The notes beneath the pieces are model-generated. The model did no database searches, was not told the DNA's origin, and worked only from the letters and a program-made list of their open reading frames with translations. A stretch of 64,000 nucleotides of DNA from a virus. The translations under genes and the position numbers were made by a program. The stretch spans positions 1-64,000 of the IMG/VR virus record IMGVR_UViG_3300002053_001113; one strand, 5' to 3'. Shown here in pieces: positions 8,701-16,951 of the stretch (its first letter is position 1; each line of letters begins with the position of its first letter).

Positions 8701-9946
8701 ATTAGTTATAGATAAAATCAAACAACAATATAAAATTAATTTGCAAGAATATTATCAAGTTCCAGAAACAACACAAACTGATATAAGGCAATGGACAGGT
8801 AGAGCAGAGCCCGAAGCTAAGACGTTTTGGCAGAGACTTGGTGAAAAAACAGGAGTGCTTAAACCAAAAGTAGTTGAACCAAGTGTTGTGACAGAACCAG
8901 TAGTTGTTGTTAAAAAAGCGGAAACAGGAAAACCTTATCAATATGAAGTTACGGCTGAGGGTGTTGATATTGCATTAGATGTGTTACCACCAGAACAACA
9001 AAGTATATGGAAAATGAAATTAGATGCAGCTAAAGCAGCTGAGGCAAAAGCAAGATATGAAGCTTTATCAGAAAAATCTAAAGGTGGTAAAAAAGTTGTT
9101 GAAGAAGAGGAGGAAGTAATGGCAAGCTTAGCAGAGCAAAGAAAGGTAGCAGAATCACAATTATGGGAAACAGCTGGATATGTTGCTAGACAACAGTTAC
9201 CAGTAATAAGAGCATATCCTGAGTATGCAGCTAGAACTGTTCCTGGGTTAGCTACTAGACAGCCAACACTTGCACCAGAAGCTGTAGCAGTTGCAAAGAC
9301 AACGGGTGTACCTATTGCTGCTACAGTACCTCTTTATGGTTTAGAAAGTGTATCAGTTCCAGTTGAATTGCCAGTACAAAGAATAGAGAATATATTAGGT
9401 ACACAACCAGCACTTGATGTTTTACCAGAATTGAAATTAGAATATGAGGGTGTTGTATTACCAATAAGTGAGGTTACTCCTGAATTAGATACTGTCGAAA
9501 GAACTGTAATAGAAAGAATAACCGAAGTTGAAAGAGTTCCTGAAACTGAGATTGTTCCAGGAATAGGTGTAACACCATCATTAACAGGAATTAAACCAGG
9601 TTGGTTGACAGGTCTTGGAATACCAGCAATAGGTTTACCAGCTGCAGGAAAAGGTGTTGATTATTTAAGAGGAACAATGGGTTGGACAGTTCTTAATCCT
9701 GTTAGAGATTTCCCAAGTGAGTTTTTAGCTAGACAGAGAGAAAAAGATAGGCAGAGACAAATGCAACAAATGATAAGTAGGACATTACCAACTTTTGGTA
9801 CAACACAACAGATAGGGCAAAGAATGATGACAGGAATGGGCGGAAGTGAATTACTTAAAGGAAAAATTACCACAACCTCAGTTCCAACAACTCAAGGACT
9901 AATGACTGGTATGGCTGGTGAAGATTTACTTAAAGGAAAAATATAG
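5720..9946 (+). CDS. Giant virion-associated-like protein, 1408 aa
   Basis: I start at the ATG at 5720, with GGTGAGG upstream; in-frame extension to a GTG at 5702 would precede that signal. Order of features: Gly/Ala/Pro low-complexity near residues 35-60; a charged middle with heptad-like helices (about 290-430); a hydrophobic Ala/Gly-rich stretch around 620-710 that could span or associate with a membrane; a Pro/Glu/Val-rich distal part; and two copies of a G-x-x-L-L-K-G-K-I peptide near the C-terminus. Length and composition recall tape-measure or virion-organising proteins, but no family is recognised. The neighbours are membrane and surface genes. Confidence 0.7.
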   Translation: MAEVRSLGGGRVTTTSSTARYIGGVGPSRIIRSGGGGGAGGGAAAAPAPAPAPKVVSTRVQRLPSGESIITKTYDTGKVESTTKTVSGEYVPTKAEGKVTVVGDTTAEEEVSYFRGRPGTAVKLPSGKVIYGGTPGHTLGDVSLAAEKRVQTYVGGVKVADTQRVKVGDEWVRPETVLARPEKYSTGQYQEALKKQAEYEGMRYLSKEEALKRTEAQRKVVAEKEGRVYEPLESVKKIVDKLETTTAKLETPTKLGPEEQKPEVLEPIISEAVTPEIVKLTEKEFTAGDAADLNKWRTRLEDSATTLEKDIMDYNAYKAEVQAEIEARAADVDVYSQREIDDYNAWQTEKIAEVDARRMALEERKSKIDADLQAFDAKRTAFNVFVEEQNARSEAQLKDLEKIKAAEEAWKEKWFEKKTEDGQEVWVEKKGFFEKPVSWLLGPAKIVAQPIEGFIRGQDRKGEWKDVVKMQEDYMKKYYPVDQEAVTKAALAALEDIRKQTEAGTLTYNEANVMAQKVQEGKLLLQQPMTTEGPIEATILTAAGIETSQGKAKELATEFEVYRQRKERATILPEYAASPGITQDWVEQKRVMTELEKRADEAYTKGAAREYGTIAAAIVAPAIIGHGLTALAASKAPLVRLAAPAVPAVGKVLMGTWLAGEAAQTGVGIAELSEAESDIEKEAAVRRLTGVGLRGLGAAAGIRWTMATEGKPLTKLFEAAKPITEPIKTFATKITPPSVQVAPTRAAAGVERWLLGTKLGQTLWPSVTAYPPGWPPTVTTGPRVVPPETIPEWRVPEGVRVGETGELYPTYAEGEYQYTLTGRRLAPREIREPYRVWAEEPYFGPEVPRVLTSQYEPFTTRATRITMVRDPYTGELKVVTDIVPRQPVVVKGRPGEEMPGVEEVFLAKEKVEGLIPRATEEGVKWVPIEEKMPSLTEKWFSAVDTETGIRYDIYPDQLLKAGDYTLITDPQSGRIIGRADKFTQWTEIDRPIDQLVIDKIKQQYKINLQEYYQVPETTQTDIRQWTGRAEPEAKTFWQRLGEKTGVLKPKVVEPSVVTEPVVVVKKAETGKPYQYEVTAEGVDIALDVLPPEQQSIWKMKLDAAKAAEAKARYEALSEKSKGGKKVVEEEEEVMASLAEQRKVAESQLWETAGYVARQQLPVIRAYPEYAARTVPGLATRQPTLAPEAVAVAKTTGVPIAATVPLYGLESVSVPVELPVQRIENILGTQPALDVLPELKLEYEGVVLPISEVTPELDTVERTVIERITEVERVPETEIVPGIGVTPSLTGIKPGWLTGLGIPAIGLPAAGKGVDYLRGTMGWTVLNPVRDFPSEFLARQREKDRQRQMQQMISRTLPTFGTTQQIGQRMMTGMGGSELLKGKITTTSVPTTQGLMTGMAGEDLLKGKI

Positions 9947-9957
9947 GTGATGTTAAG

Positions 9958-10266
9958 ATGAACAAAAAAGGATATAGTACTGGTTTTACCTGGGTTTATG
10001 GATTAATAATATTGTTTGGATTAGGTATAATGTATATTGTGTTCAACCAAGTATTTGTAGCACACCTAGTGCCAACTGTTAAAGGCATAGCAAACGACAC
10101 TATGATAAGTGGTGATATTGATAATGCTACATTAACAGAAATAAATAGTGGAATTGATAAATATATGACGTTTTTTCATACTCTTCCATTTATATTATTT
10201 TTTATAGTTGTAATATATATGATAATTGCAGCTATAAGAAAGGAAAGAGAGAGTGAATATCGTTAG
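9958..10266 (+). CDS. Pilin-like/bitopic membrane protein, 102 aa
   Basis: Begins M-N-K-K-G-Y-S-T-G, similar to an archaeal class III (type IV pilin) signal with Lys-Lys-Gly before a hydrophobic segment (residues 13-33); a second TM lies at about 70-92, followed by a charged tail. The two-TM layout is unusual for a pilin, so it may instead be a small virion membrane protein. Good SD position; 11 bases after the giant gene. Confidence 0.6.
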   Translation: MNKKGYSTGFTWVYGLIILFGLGIMYIVFNQVFVAHLVPTVKGIANDTMISGDIDNATLTEINSGIDKYMTFFHTLPFILFFIVVIYMIIAAIRKERESEYR

Positions 10267-10277
10267 GAGGTAAAAAA

Positions 10278-11510
10278 ATGGATATAAAAAACTTTAAATT
10301 GTCTAATGTGTTTGGAGGAAAGGTACCAGGATTAGATGCACCAATAGATATAAAGGGGTCTACTTCAAGTATTGAGGCTGATGCTTTTAAAGCAGCAGGT
10401 TTGACTGCTAATGCAAGTCAAATTATGGGTGGCGACCGCTTGTTACGTGCTGACCCGATGGGTATTGGAGATTTAAAATTTAATACTGAGAAGATAGGAT
10501 GGACAAGGATGAAAAAACAAGAAGGTTTACCATTATTTGGTGATATTGATAGAGATAGAAAATTAAATGTTTTTGATTGTGAACCATATAATAGAATGAA
10601 ACAAGCAGTAGCGCACAAAGTTGGTGAAGCTACCACTTATACTTATGAGGCACCAACTGGTTCTGATGTTGAAATGACAGTTTATCCAACTGATGTTATA
10701 ACTGATGCAGAAGATATAACAACTGATGAGGAGGCAAGAAAGAATGCTTTACAGAGATTTTGGGAGGCAACTGGCATTCCACAAGCAGCAGCAAAAGCAA
10801 GAGCACAGAGTGCATGGGAGGAGCAGGTTAGAGAAAAAGCAAGAGAAGAGGCTTTAGGACAAGTTTATAAGATTAAAGCAGAGGACATATATAAAGAGGA
10901 GCTAAAAAAGGCTGTACCAATGCCAACACCTAGACCAACTACAACTTTAAGAGGAACCCCAAGAGCAGCAGCAGCAGCAACAGGAGGTGCTATAACAGGA
11001 ATACAAACAGGATTAGGTCAATTTGGTAGAGATTTAACAGGAGCAAGTTATGCGGGAGCACCAGTAGCGCTTGGGTCAAAAATTGATAGTTTAATTGGAT
11101 TAAGGACAAGTCCATATACTGCTCCGGCAGTGATTGGTCAAGTTGGAACAGCACCGTTTGAATATAGAGTTGCAGAGGCAGTAGGACCACCAGGAAGTGC
11201 TACTTACAGTTTAAGAGTTGCAGAGGCAGTAGGTACACAGGAGGATGTTGCAAAAGCAGCGGAAGAGGCTAGGAAAAGACCGGTAGTACAAACGCAGCTA
11301 CCACCAACAAGACCAGCCTCTTACCCTGCTTATCCTCAAATGGGTTCACAAGTACCTATGAGACAAACAATGGTTCAACCACCACCACAGTTTGCTCCTG
11401 AGAGAGAAGTAGTAAGTCCTTACAGTAAAAGACCGGTAAGTTATATAAGAGGACCTTATAAAAGAAGACCTAGAGTACAATACCCAATACCACAGTACCC
11501 CCAATATTAA
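10278..11510 (+). CDS. Structural-type protein with a Ca2+-loop motif, 410 aa
   Basis: Residues about 88-108 contain G-D-I-D-R-D-R-K-L-N-V-F-D-C-E-P-Y-N, a thrombospondin-3/dockerin-like D-x-D-x-D calcium loop ending in a Cys-x-Pro motif. The same motif recurs in the protein at 36365-36856. After it come an Ala/Glu/Arg helical segment and a Pro/Gln/Tyr-rich disordered tail. No signal peptide. SD TTAGGAGG. It sits between membrane and adhesin genes, so a virion role is likely (inference). Confidence 0.6.
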   Translation: MDIKNFKLSNVFGGKVPGLDAPIDIKGSTSSIEADAFKAAGLTANASQIMGGDRLLRADPMGIGDLKFNTEKIGWTRMKKQEGLPLFGDIDRDRKLNVFDCEPYNRMKQAVAHKVGEATTYTYEAPTGSDVEMTVYPTDVITDAEDITTDEEARKNALQRFWEATGIPQAAAKARAQSAWEEQVREKAREEALGQVYKIKAEDIYKEELKKAVPMPTPRPTTTLRGTPRAAAAATGGAITGIQTGLGQFGRDLTGASYAGAPVALGSKIDSLIGLRTSPYTAPAVIGQVGTAPFEYRVAEAVGPPGSATYSLRVAEAVGTQEDVAKAAEEARKRPVVQTQLPPTRPASYPAYPQMGSQVPMRQTMVQPPPQFAPEREVVSPYSKRPVSYIRGPYKRRPRVQYPIPQYPQY

Positions 11511-11527
11511 AGATTAGTGGTGATTAT

Positions 11528-14500
11528 ATGAATAAAGGACTACTCATACTTATAACATTGATTATATCTGTATTGGTTTCTAATTTAGTGAGTGGTGTTG
11601 AATGGAGTTATTTAAATCAGAGCGCTGCATTTAGTCCAATCGAAGAACCAACAGATATTTTCTGGTATGATTTAACAGGAGAATTATATGCAGTGGGGCA
11701 GAGTGCTGATAATTTTTGGAATTGGTCAATTGGGCAGAATTATATGATACAACAAAATTTTTGGGCACTAACTGAACCAAGAGTAAATGGTATGTGGGTA
11801 AAAGATGAGTTGTTATATTTAACTGAAATAGACACAGATAGTCTTTTAAGATACAATATATCAAGTCATGCAAAAACAGATTTAGGTAATATTTTTTCAG
11901 GATATGAGGATTATCCATATGGTATAGCATTTCATGAAAAATCACAAAAGTGGTATTTGGTAGGCAGTGCTTCAGATAAAATAACAGAGTATGATGAGAG
12001 TTGGAGCTATACTGGAAATAATTGGAGTGTATGTACAGGACCAACAGGAATAACAATAGTTGAAGACGATTTTTATGTAATGTGTGGAAATGACACAGTA
12101 CATAAATATAATTATTCTGATTGGGCAGATTTAGGAGAAGTTGTTGATTTATCAAGCAATGATACTGCTATGCATGGTATTAGTTATGATTTTACTAACC
12201 AAAGATGGTTGGCTACTGGTAGAGCTAATGATGTAATATATATGTATGAGGGAGGTAATTATAGTGGAATGTTTCTACCATCCAATCTTAATGACAATTT
12301 GGAACATTATTATACTGTTGACAACACTAATATATCTGGTAGTACAGTTTATGATGTAGTTGGCTCTGAAGACGGAACAAACAATGGTGGAACACTTGGT
12401 GTGTCTGGTATCATAAATGAGGCTGTACAATATGATGGTTCTAATAATAATTATACTTCTTATCCAGTTACTAATTTAGATTTTTCGCAAGATTATAGTA
12501 TAAGTTTGTGGTTTAATTTAAATGCAGTTGGAAATCCTGATACACTTTTAAATAAAGGCGCAAGCTTATATTTTTATACAAATGGTGCTGGTGATTTAAG
12601 TGTTAATTATTATGATGGTGGTTCATGGATTGAAGTATGTAGTCCTTTTATGTCAACAGGAACTTGGTATCATTTGGTTTTGACTTGGGACGAAAGTATT
12701 AGTAAGGCAACTTGTTATATTAATGGTACACTAAATGGAAGCACATCAGGGACAGATTGGACTAATAATACTAATGATATATATATAGGAACAGAACCAG
12801 GAGGGTTAAACGGGCTTAACGGTAAAGTTGATGAGATTGGAGTTTGGAGTAGATTATTAAAATCTGATGAAATATCAACACTATATAACTATCAGGCTGC
12901 AGGTCTTCAACCACCATTTTCTGATGTATATTCTAATTATACAATTAATATAACCAATAATGATATTTATAATCACACTAATGAGGTTATTACAATTAAT
13001 GGAAGTGATTTGGGAGATTGTTTAAATAATTTAAATGGTGCTAGGCTTTACAAAAATAATGTGGAGCATCCTTTTGAATGGAGGAATAGTAGTGTTAAAT
13101 CAAGAGGGTTTTATTTTATTAATAATGATACATTAGAAGTTGGGCAGAGTGATATTTATAATTTAAGATGTTATGATAATATATATACAGATGGTAGTAG
13201 TAATGTTTTTTTAGTGAAGACAGATTTTGAGGATGGAACAGAGCAAGGTTGGCAACTTTTAAGTGCACTTGCTGGTGCTGATAGTGGGAGTGCTTATAAT
13301 AGTAATTATGGATATTATTGTAATGCATCAACATTTAATGGAGGATGTTATTTTAATAATACAGATGTGACAAGTGGTGAGGTTTGGCTTGCTGTAGATT
13401 TTGTTGGTGCACACGTAGGAGACCAGCCTAATATTGGTATGACAAATGGAGTAATACTTGGTGGTGGTAGCCATTGGGCAGTTGTTTATGAAAAATTAAA
13501 TGCAGGAAATCATAATTGGACTATGTTTGGCCAGAGTGAGGTTGTTGTTGGACCAGGAAATGCTTATGAATGGTACAATATACTTATGAGATGGAATATA
13601 ACAGCACACACTTATGGTGTAGAGATTTATAATAGTTCAAATAATATAAAAGTAGTTAATAATTTGTCAACACAATTAGATGATTTTGGAACACCAACCT
13701 TTCAATATATTGAGATGAGAGATTGGAGTGGTAGTATTAATAGTTTTACAAAAATTGATAATGTTTTTGCTAGTACTACTCCTTTGGATACTTATAGTGT
13801 ACCAAGTGATGTAAGTGTTACAGAACCAGTTGGTCCTTTGCCAGAGTGGTGGAACGACGGTTATTTAAATCGTTCATGCTTTTTTATTGATTCAAATTAT
13901 AATGAGAATGATTATAGTATATTATTGTTAATTAATGATAGTTATGTTGATAATACTACATATTGGCTATATGGTGAGGAAGATAAACGTGTTGTATTAC
14001 ATCATACACAGACAGAGCTTCCATATTGGCACCAGTATTATCAACCAACACTACACGTTGATGAGCTTTGGTTTATGATGAATTTAACAACAAACTCAGC
14101 TGAGAGTTATGTGTGTGTTTATTATAATAATGCAAGCGTTTCAAATACAGAAAATGCAACCAATACATTTTATTATACTGCATATGATGATTCTAGTTGG
14201 ACTGAATTTGTTAATCCTGGAGGAAGTGAAGCAGCAACTGAAAAATTTAGAAAATTAAATCATAATATATCAGGCGATAATTTTTCATTTGGATACCGAT
14301 ACAATAATATTAATATTAACTATGTAAATTTTAATTATCATGGAGTTAATAGAGTAATGGTGTCTCAAGCAGGTTATTGGCCACCCTCATATTATATTAC
14401 AGAAGATTTAGATATAGGTGGTGGAAACACTATTGGTTTTAACCGATATCAAGGTGTTCATGGAAGTGGTGGAATCTATGAACAGCTTAATACACAAGCT

Positions 14501-16951
14501 GATGCTGTCAATTCCTGGGTAGTAGAGATGACAGTATTTGGTGGAAAAGCAAATTTAACTAATCATAAAATAAGTAATCGTAGTCAATATGATGAGAATT
14601 TTACAAGTAAGACTTGGGATAAAACTGGTGTTGAATTTGATAGATTAAGTGTTAGTTGTCAAGATAATGGTGCTGCAGTGTGGACAGCAAGTGGTAGTAG
14701 GCCTGTTTTGGAGTGTACAAGTAGTACAGGAAATGAAGTTGATAGAAAATATCATTGGTTTTGGGTACGTAAATTTAAGGGAGACCCAGTTGTAACTTAT
14801 ACAGAGACTTTACCGGGTGCACCGTCAACTATATCTGTAGATGAAGTTAATATAACACCACAATATCCAACTCCAACTGATAATTTAAATTGTACTTTTA
14901 TCACAAGTGGTACGTTTGATACAACTTATAATGCAAGTATAACTTGGTATAAGAGTACTGACAACATAAGTTGGAGTAATGTAAACACTTATGATTATAC
15001 AATGACAGGATTGAGTAATGGTACTTATTATACCACTGGGAGTGGAACCGGAAGTGTGACTGAGACATTAGAGGACTATAATTATTGGAAGTGTAATGTG
15101 TTTGCTGAAGTAAATCCAAACTCCACACTAAATAGTTCACCTGTGGGGTTGCATCCATTTGAAAACTTAACACTACATTCCCCGGCAGATAACAATGCTT
15201 CAAATCAAACTCTAAATGTAACGTTTAGTGTAATTGATTTTGATGAAGGAATAGTGTGTGCCTTGAATAGTTCATTTGGAATGACAAGTTGGGAAAATGT
15301 ATCTAGTGGTGTTAATACAACTATAGCATTAGGAAGTAGTTGGAGTTATGAGGAGAATGCAGATAGTAATGGTTATGAACAATTATCAGGACCTTATAGA
15401 ACGAACTTTTATGTAAATTATACAAAACCAGCTGGAACAATAAATGCAAGTTGGCTAATAAAGATTGGTACCTCCTCAGCAGTTCCAACTAATTATTCAA
15501 TACCAAGTGATTGTTTGAATTATAGTAATAATTTGCAAATGAGAGCAATGATACATGGAAAACAGAATTATTATTTGTATTGTTATAATGGAACCTGGAA
15601 GCAATTAGCCAATGTAAATGATAGTACAAGTTGTGGCGTATTTACGAATAATAATTGGTTTAGTAGGTTGACAGATGGAGATTGGAATACTTATGGTATT
15701 AGTTATGATGCAAATGGATGGTGGGGGAGCTGTTCAAGTGATAATAATGGTAGAATATATGAGGAGGCAATGTATTTTAACGTAATTCCAACAGATGGTA
15801 TATATACTTGGAATGTTTTATGTAATTCAACAACAGGATACCCAAGTGATTTAACAAGTGAGACGAGGATATATATACAGGACACACAGGCTCCGGTTGT
15901 ACAGCAGTTATATATAACACCACAATATCCAAGATATAATGATACTTTAAATTGTAATTTTAATATAACTGATGAAAATGAATTTAATGTAAGTGTAACT
16001 TGGTATAATAGTAGTGATAATATAACGTGGAATAATGTTCCAACTTATGATTACACGTTTACAAGTATAACAAGTGGACAGCTGTACACAACAGGGGTTG
16101 GAACTGGAAGTGTTACACAACAACTTGGTAATTATAGTTATTGGAAATGTGAAGTTACCACCTCTACATTGTTTTATGGAACATCACAAAATAGTAGTGT
16201 GACAGGAATACACCCTTTTCATAATTTAACTTTATATTTACCAGCTGACAATACATTATCAAATGAAACTTTAAATGTGACTTTTAGTGTTATTGATTTA
16301 GATGAAGGAATAACTTGTTTTTTAAACACAACACAGGGATATACAAATTGGACAAGTGTTTCAAGTGGTGTAACAACATCAATAAATATATCATTAGTTG
16401 ATGCAACTATTAATTGGAGTATAACGTGTAATTCAACAAGTGGATATCCATATACACTAACAAGTGAAACAAGGACTTATATATATGACAACCAGGCTCC
16501 AGTTGTTAATTCAGTTTACACGTTACCACAATATTTAAATTGGAATGATAATATGAGTTGTAATTTTAATGTAAGTGATAATAATCAAATGAACGTAAGT
16601 ATTACTTGGTATAACAGTAGTGATAATATAACTTGGAATAATGTTCCAACTTATGATACAACATTTAATAATGTTGTGAGTAATACATTATATAGTACAA
16701 CAGTTGGTAATGGAACATTAACCCAAAATAAAGATAACTATACATATTGGAAGTGTGGTATTAATGTTATCAGTTTATTATTTAGCACAACACAGAATGC
16801 AACTTGGAAGGGTGTACACCCATTACATAATTTAAGTATATATACACCAGCAAATAACACAATAACAAATCAACCATGGTTTATAACCTATAGTGTTGTT
16901 GATGAAGACGAAGGAATTGTTTGCCAACTTAATACGGTGAAAATAGGATGA
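11528..16951 (+). CDS. Secreted multidomain adhesin-like protein, 1807 aa
   Basis: Sec signal peptide (1-23). Residues 40-260 form blade-like repeats; about 265-455 look like a LamG/concanavalin-like domain; about 772-890 resemble DUF2341 (W-W-N-D-G-Y-L-N-R-S start). Residues about 1270-1420 carry a Cys-containing domain with E-E-A-M-Y-F that recurs in the next protein. Ig-like units begin near 1104, 1455 and 1657. N-x-S/T sequons are dense. The last unit stops mid-domain after C-Q-L-N-T, where the previous unit runs on for about 35 residues, and there is no C-terminal membrane anchor. It overlaps the next gene by 4 bases. Likely a surface or receptor-binding protein. Confidence 0.8.
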   Translation: MNKGLLILITLIISVLVSNLVSGVEWSYLNQSAAFSPIEEPTDIFWYDLTGELYAVGQSADNFWNWSIGQNYMIQQNFWALTEPRVNGMWVKDELLYLTEIDTDSLLRYNISSHAKTDLGNIFSGYEDYPYGIAFHEKSQKWYLVGSASDKITEYDESWSYTGNNWSVCTGPTGITIVEDDFYVMCGNDTVHKYNYSDWADLGEVVDLSSNDTAMHGISYDFTNQRWLATGRANDVIYMYEGGNYSGMFLPSNLNDNLEHYYTVDNTNISGSTVYDVVGSEDGTNNGGTLGVSGIINEAVQYDGSNNNYTSYPVTNLDFSQDYSISLWFNLNAVGNPDTLLNKGASLYFYTNGAGDLSVNYYDGGSWIEVCSPFMSTGTWYHLVLTWDESISKATCYINGTLNGSTSGTDWTNNTNDIYIGTEPGGLNGLNGKVDEIGVWSRLLKSDEISTLYNYQAAGLQPPFSDVYSNYTINITNNDIYNHTNEVITINGSDLGDCLNNLNGARLYKNNVEHPFEWRNSSVKSRGFYFINNDTLEVGQSDIYNLRCYDNIYTDGSSNVFLVKTDFEDGTEQGWQLLSALAGADSGSAYNSNYGYYCNASTFNGGCYFNNTDVTSGEVWLAVDFVGAHVGDQPNIGMTNGVILGGGSHWAVVYEKLNAGNHNWTMFGQSEVVVGPGNAYEWYNILMRWNITAHTYGVEIYNSSNNIKVVNNLSTQLDDFGTPTFQYIEMRDWSGSINSFTKIDNVFASTTPLDTYSVPSDVSVTEPVGPLPEWWNDGYLNRSCFFIDSNYNENDYSILLLINDSYVDNTTYWLYGEEDKRVVLHHTQTELPYWHQYYQPTLHVDELWFMMNLTTNSAESYVCVYYNNASVSNTENATNTFYYTAYDDSSWTEFVNPGGSEAATEKFRKLNHNISGDNFSFGYRYNNININYVNFNYHGVNRVMVSQAGYWPPSYYITEDLDIGGGNTIGFNRYQGVHGSGGIYEQLNTQADAVNSWVVEMTVFGGKANLTNHKISNRSQYDENFTSKTWDKTGVEFDRLSVSCQDNGAAVWTASGSRPVLECTSSTGNEVDRKYHWFWVRKFKGDPVVTYTETLPGAPSTISVDEVNITPQYPTPTDNLNCTFITSGTFDTTYNASITWYKSTDNISWSNVNTYDYTMTGLSNGTYYTTGSGTGSVTETLEDYNYWKCNVFAEVNPNSTLNSSPVGLHPFENLTLHSPADNNASNQTLNVTFSVIDFDEGIVCALNSSFGMTSWENVSSGVNTTIALGSSWSYEENADSNGYEQLSGPYRTNFYVNYTKPAGTINASWLIKIGTSSAVPTNYSIPSDCLNYSNNLQMRAMIHGKQNYYLYCYNGTWKQLANVNDSTSCGVFTNNNWFSRLTDGDWNTYGISYDANGWWGSCSSDNNGRIYEEAMYFNVIPTDGIYTWNVLCNSTTGYPSDLTSETRIYIQDTQAPVVQQLYITPQYPRYNDTLNCNFNITDENEFNVSVTWYNSSDNITWNNVPTYDYTFTSITSGQLYTTGVGTGSVTQQLGNYSYWKCEVTTSTLFYGTSQNSSVTGIHPFHNLTLYLPADNTLSNETLNVTFSVIDLDEGITCFLNTTQGYTNWTSVSSGVTTSINISLVDATINWSITCNSTSGYPYTLTSETRTYIYDNQAPVVNSVYTLPQYLNWNDNMSCNFNVSDNNQMNVSITWYNSSDNITWNNVPTYDTTFNNVVSNTLYSTTVGNGTLTQNKDNYTYWKCGINVISLLFSTTQNATWKGVHPLHNLSIYTPANNTITNQPWFITYSVVDEDEGIVCQLNTVKIG

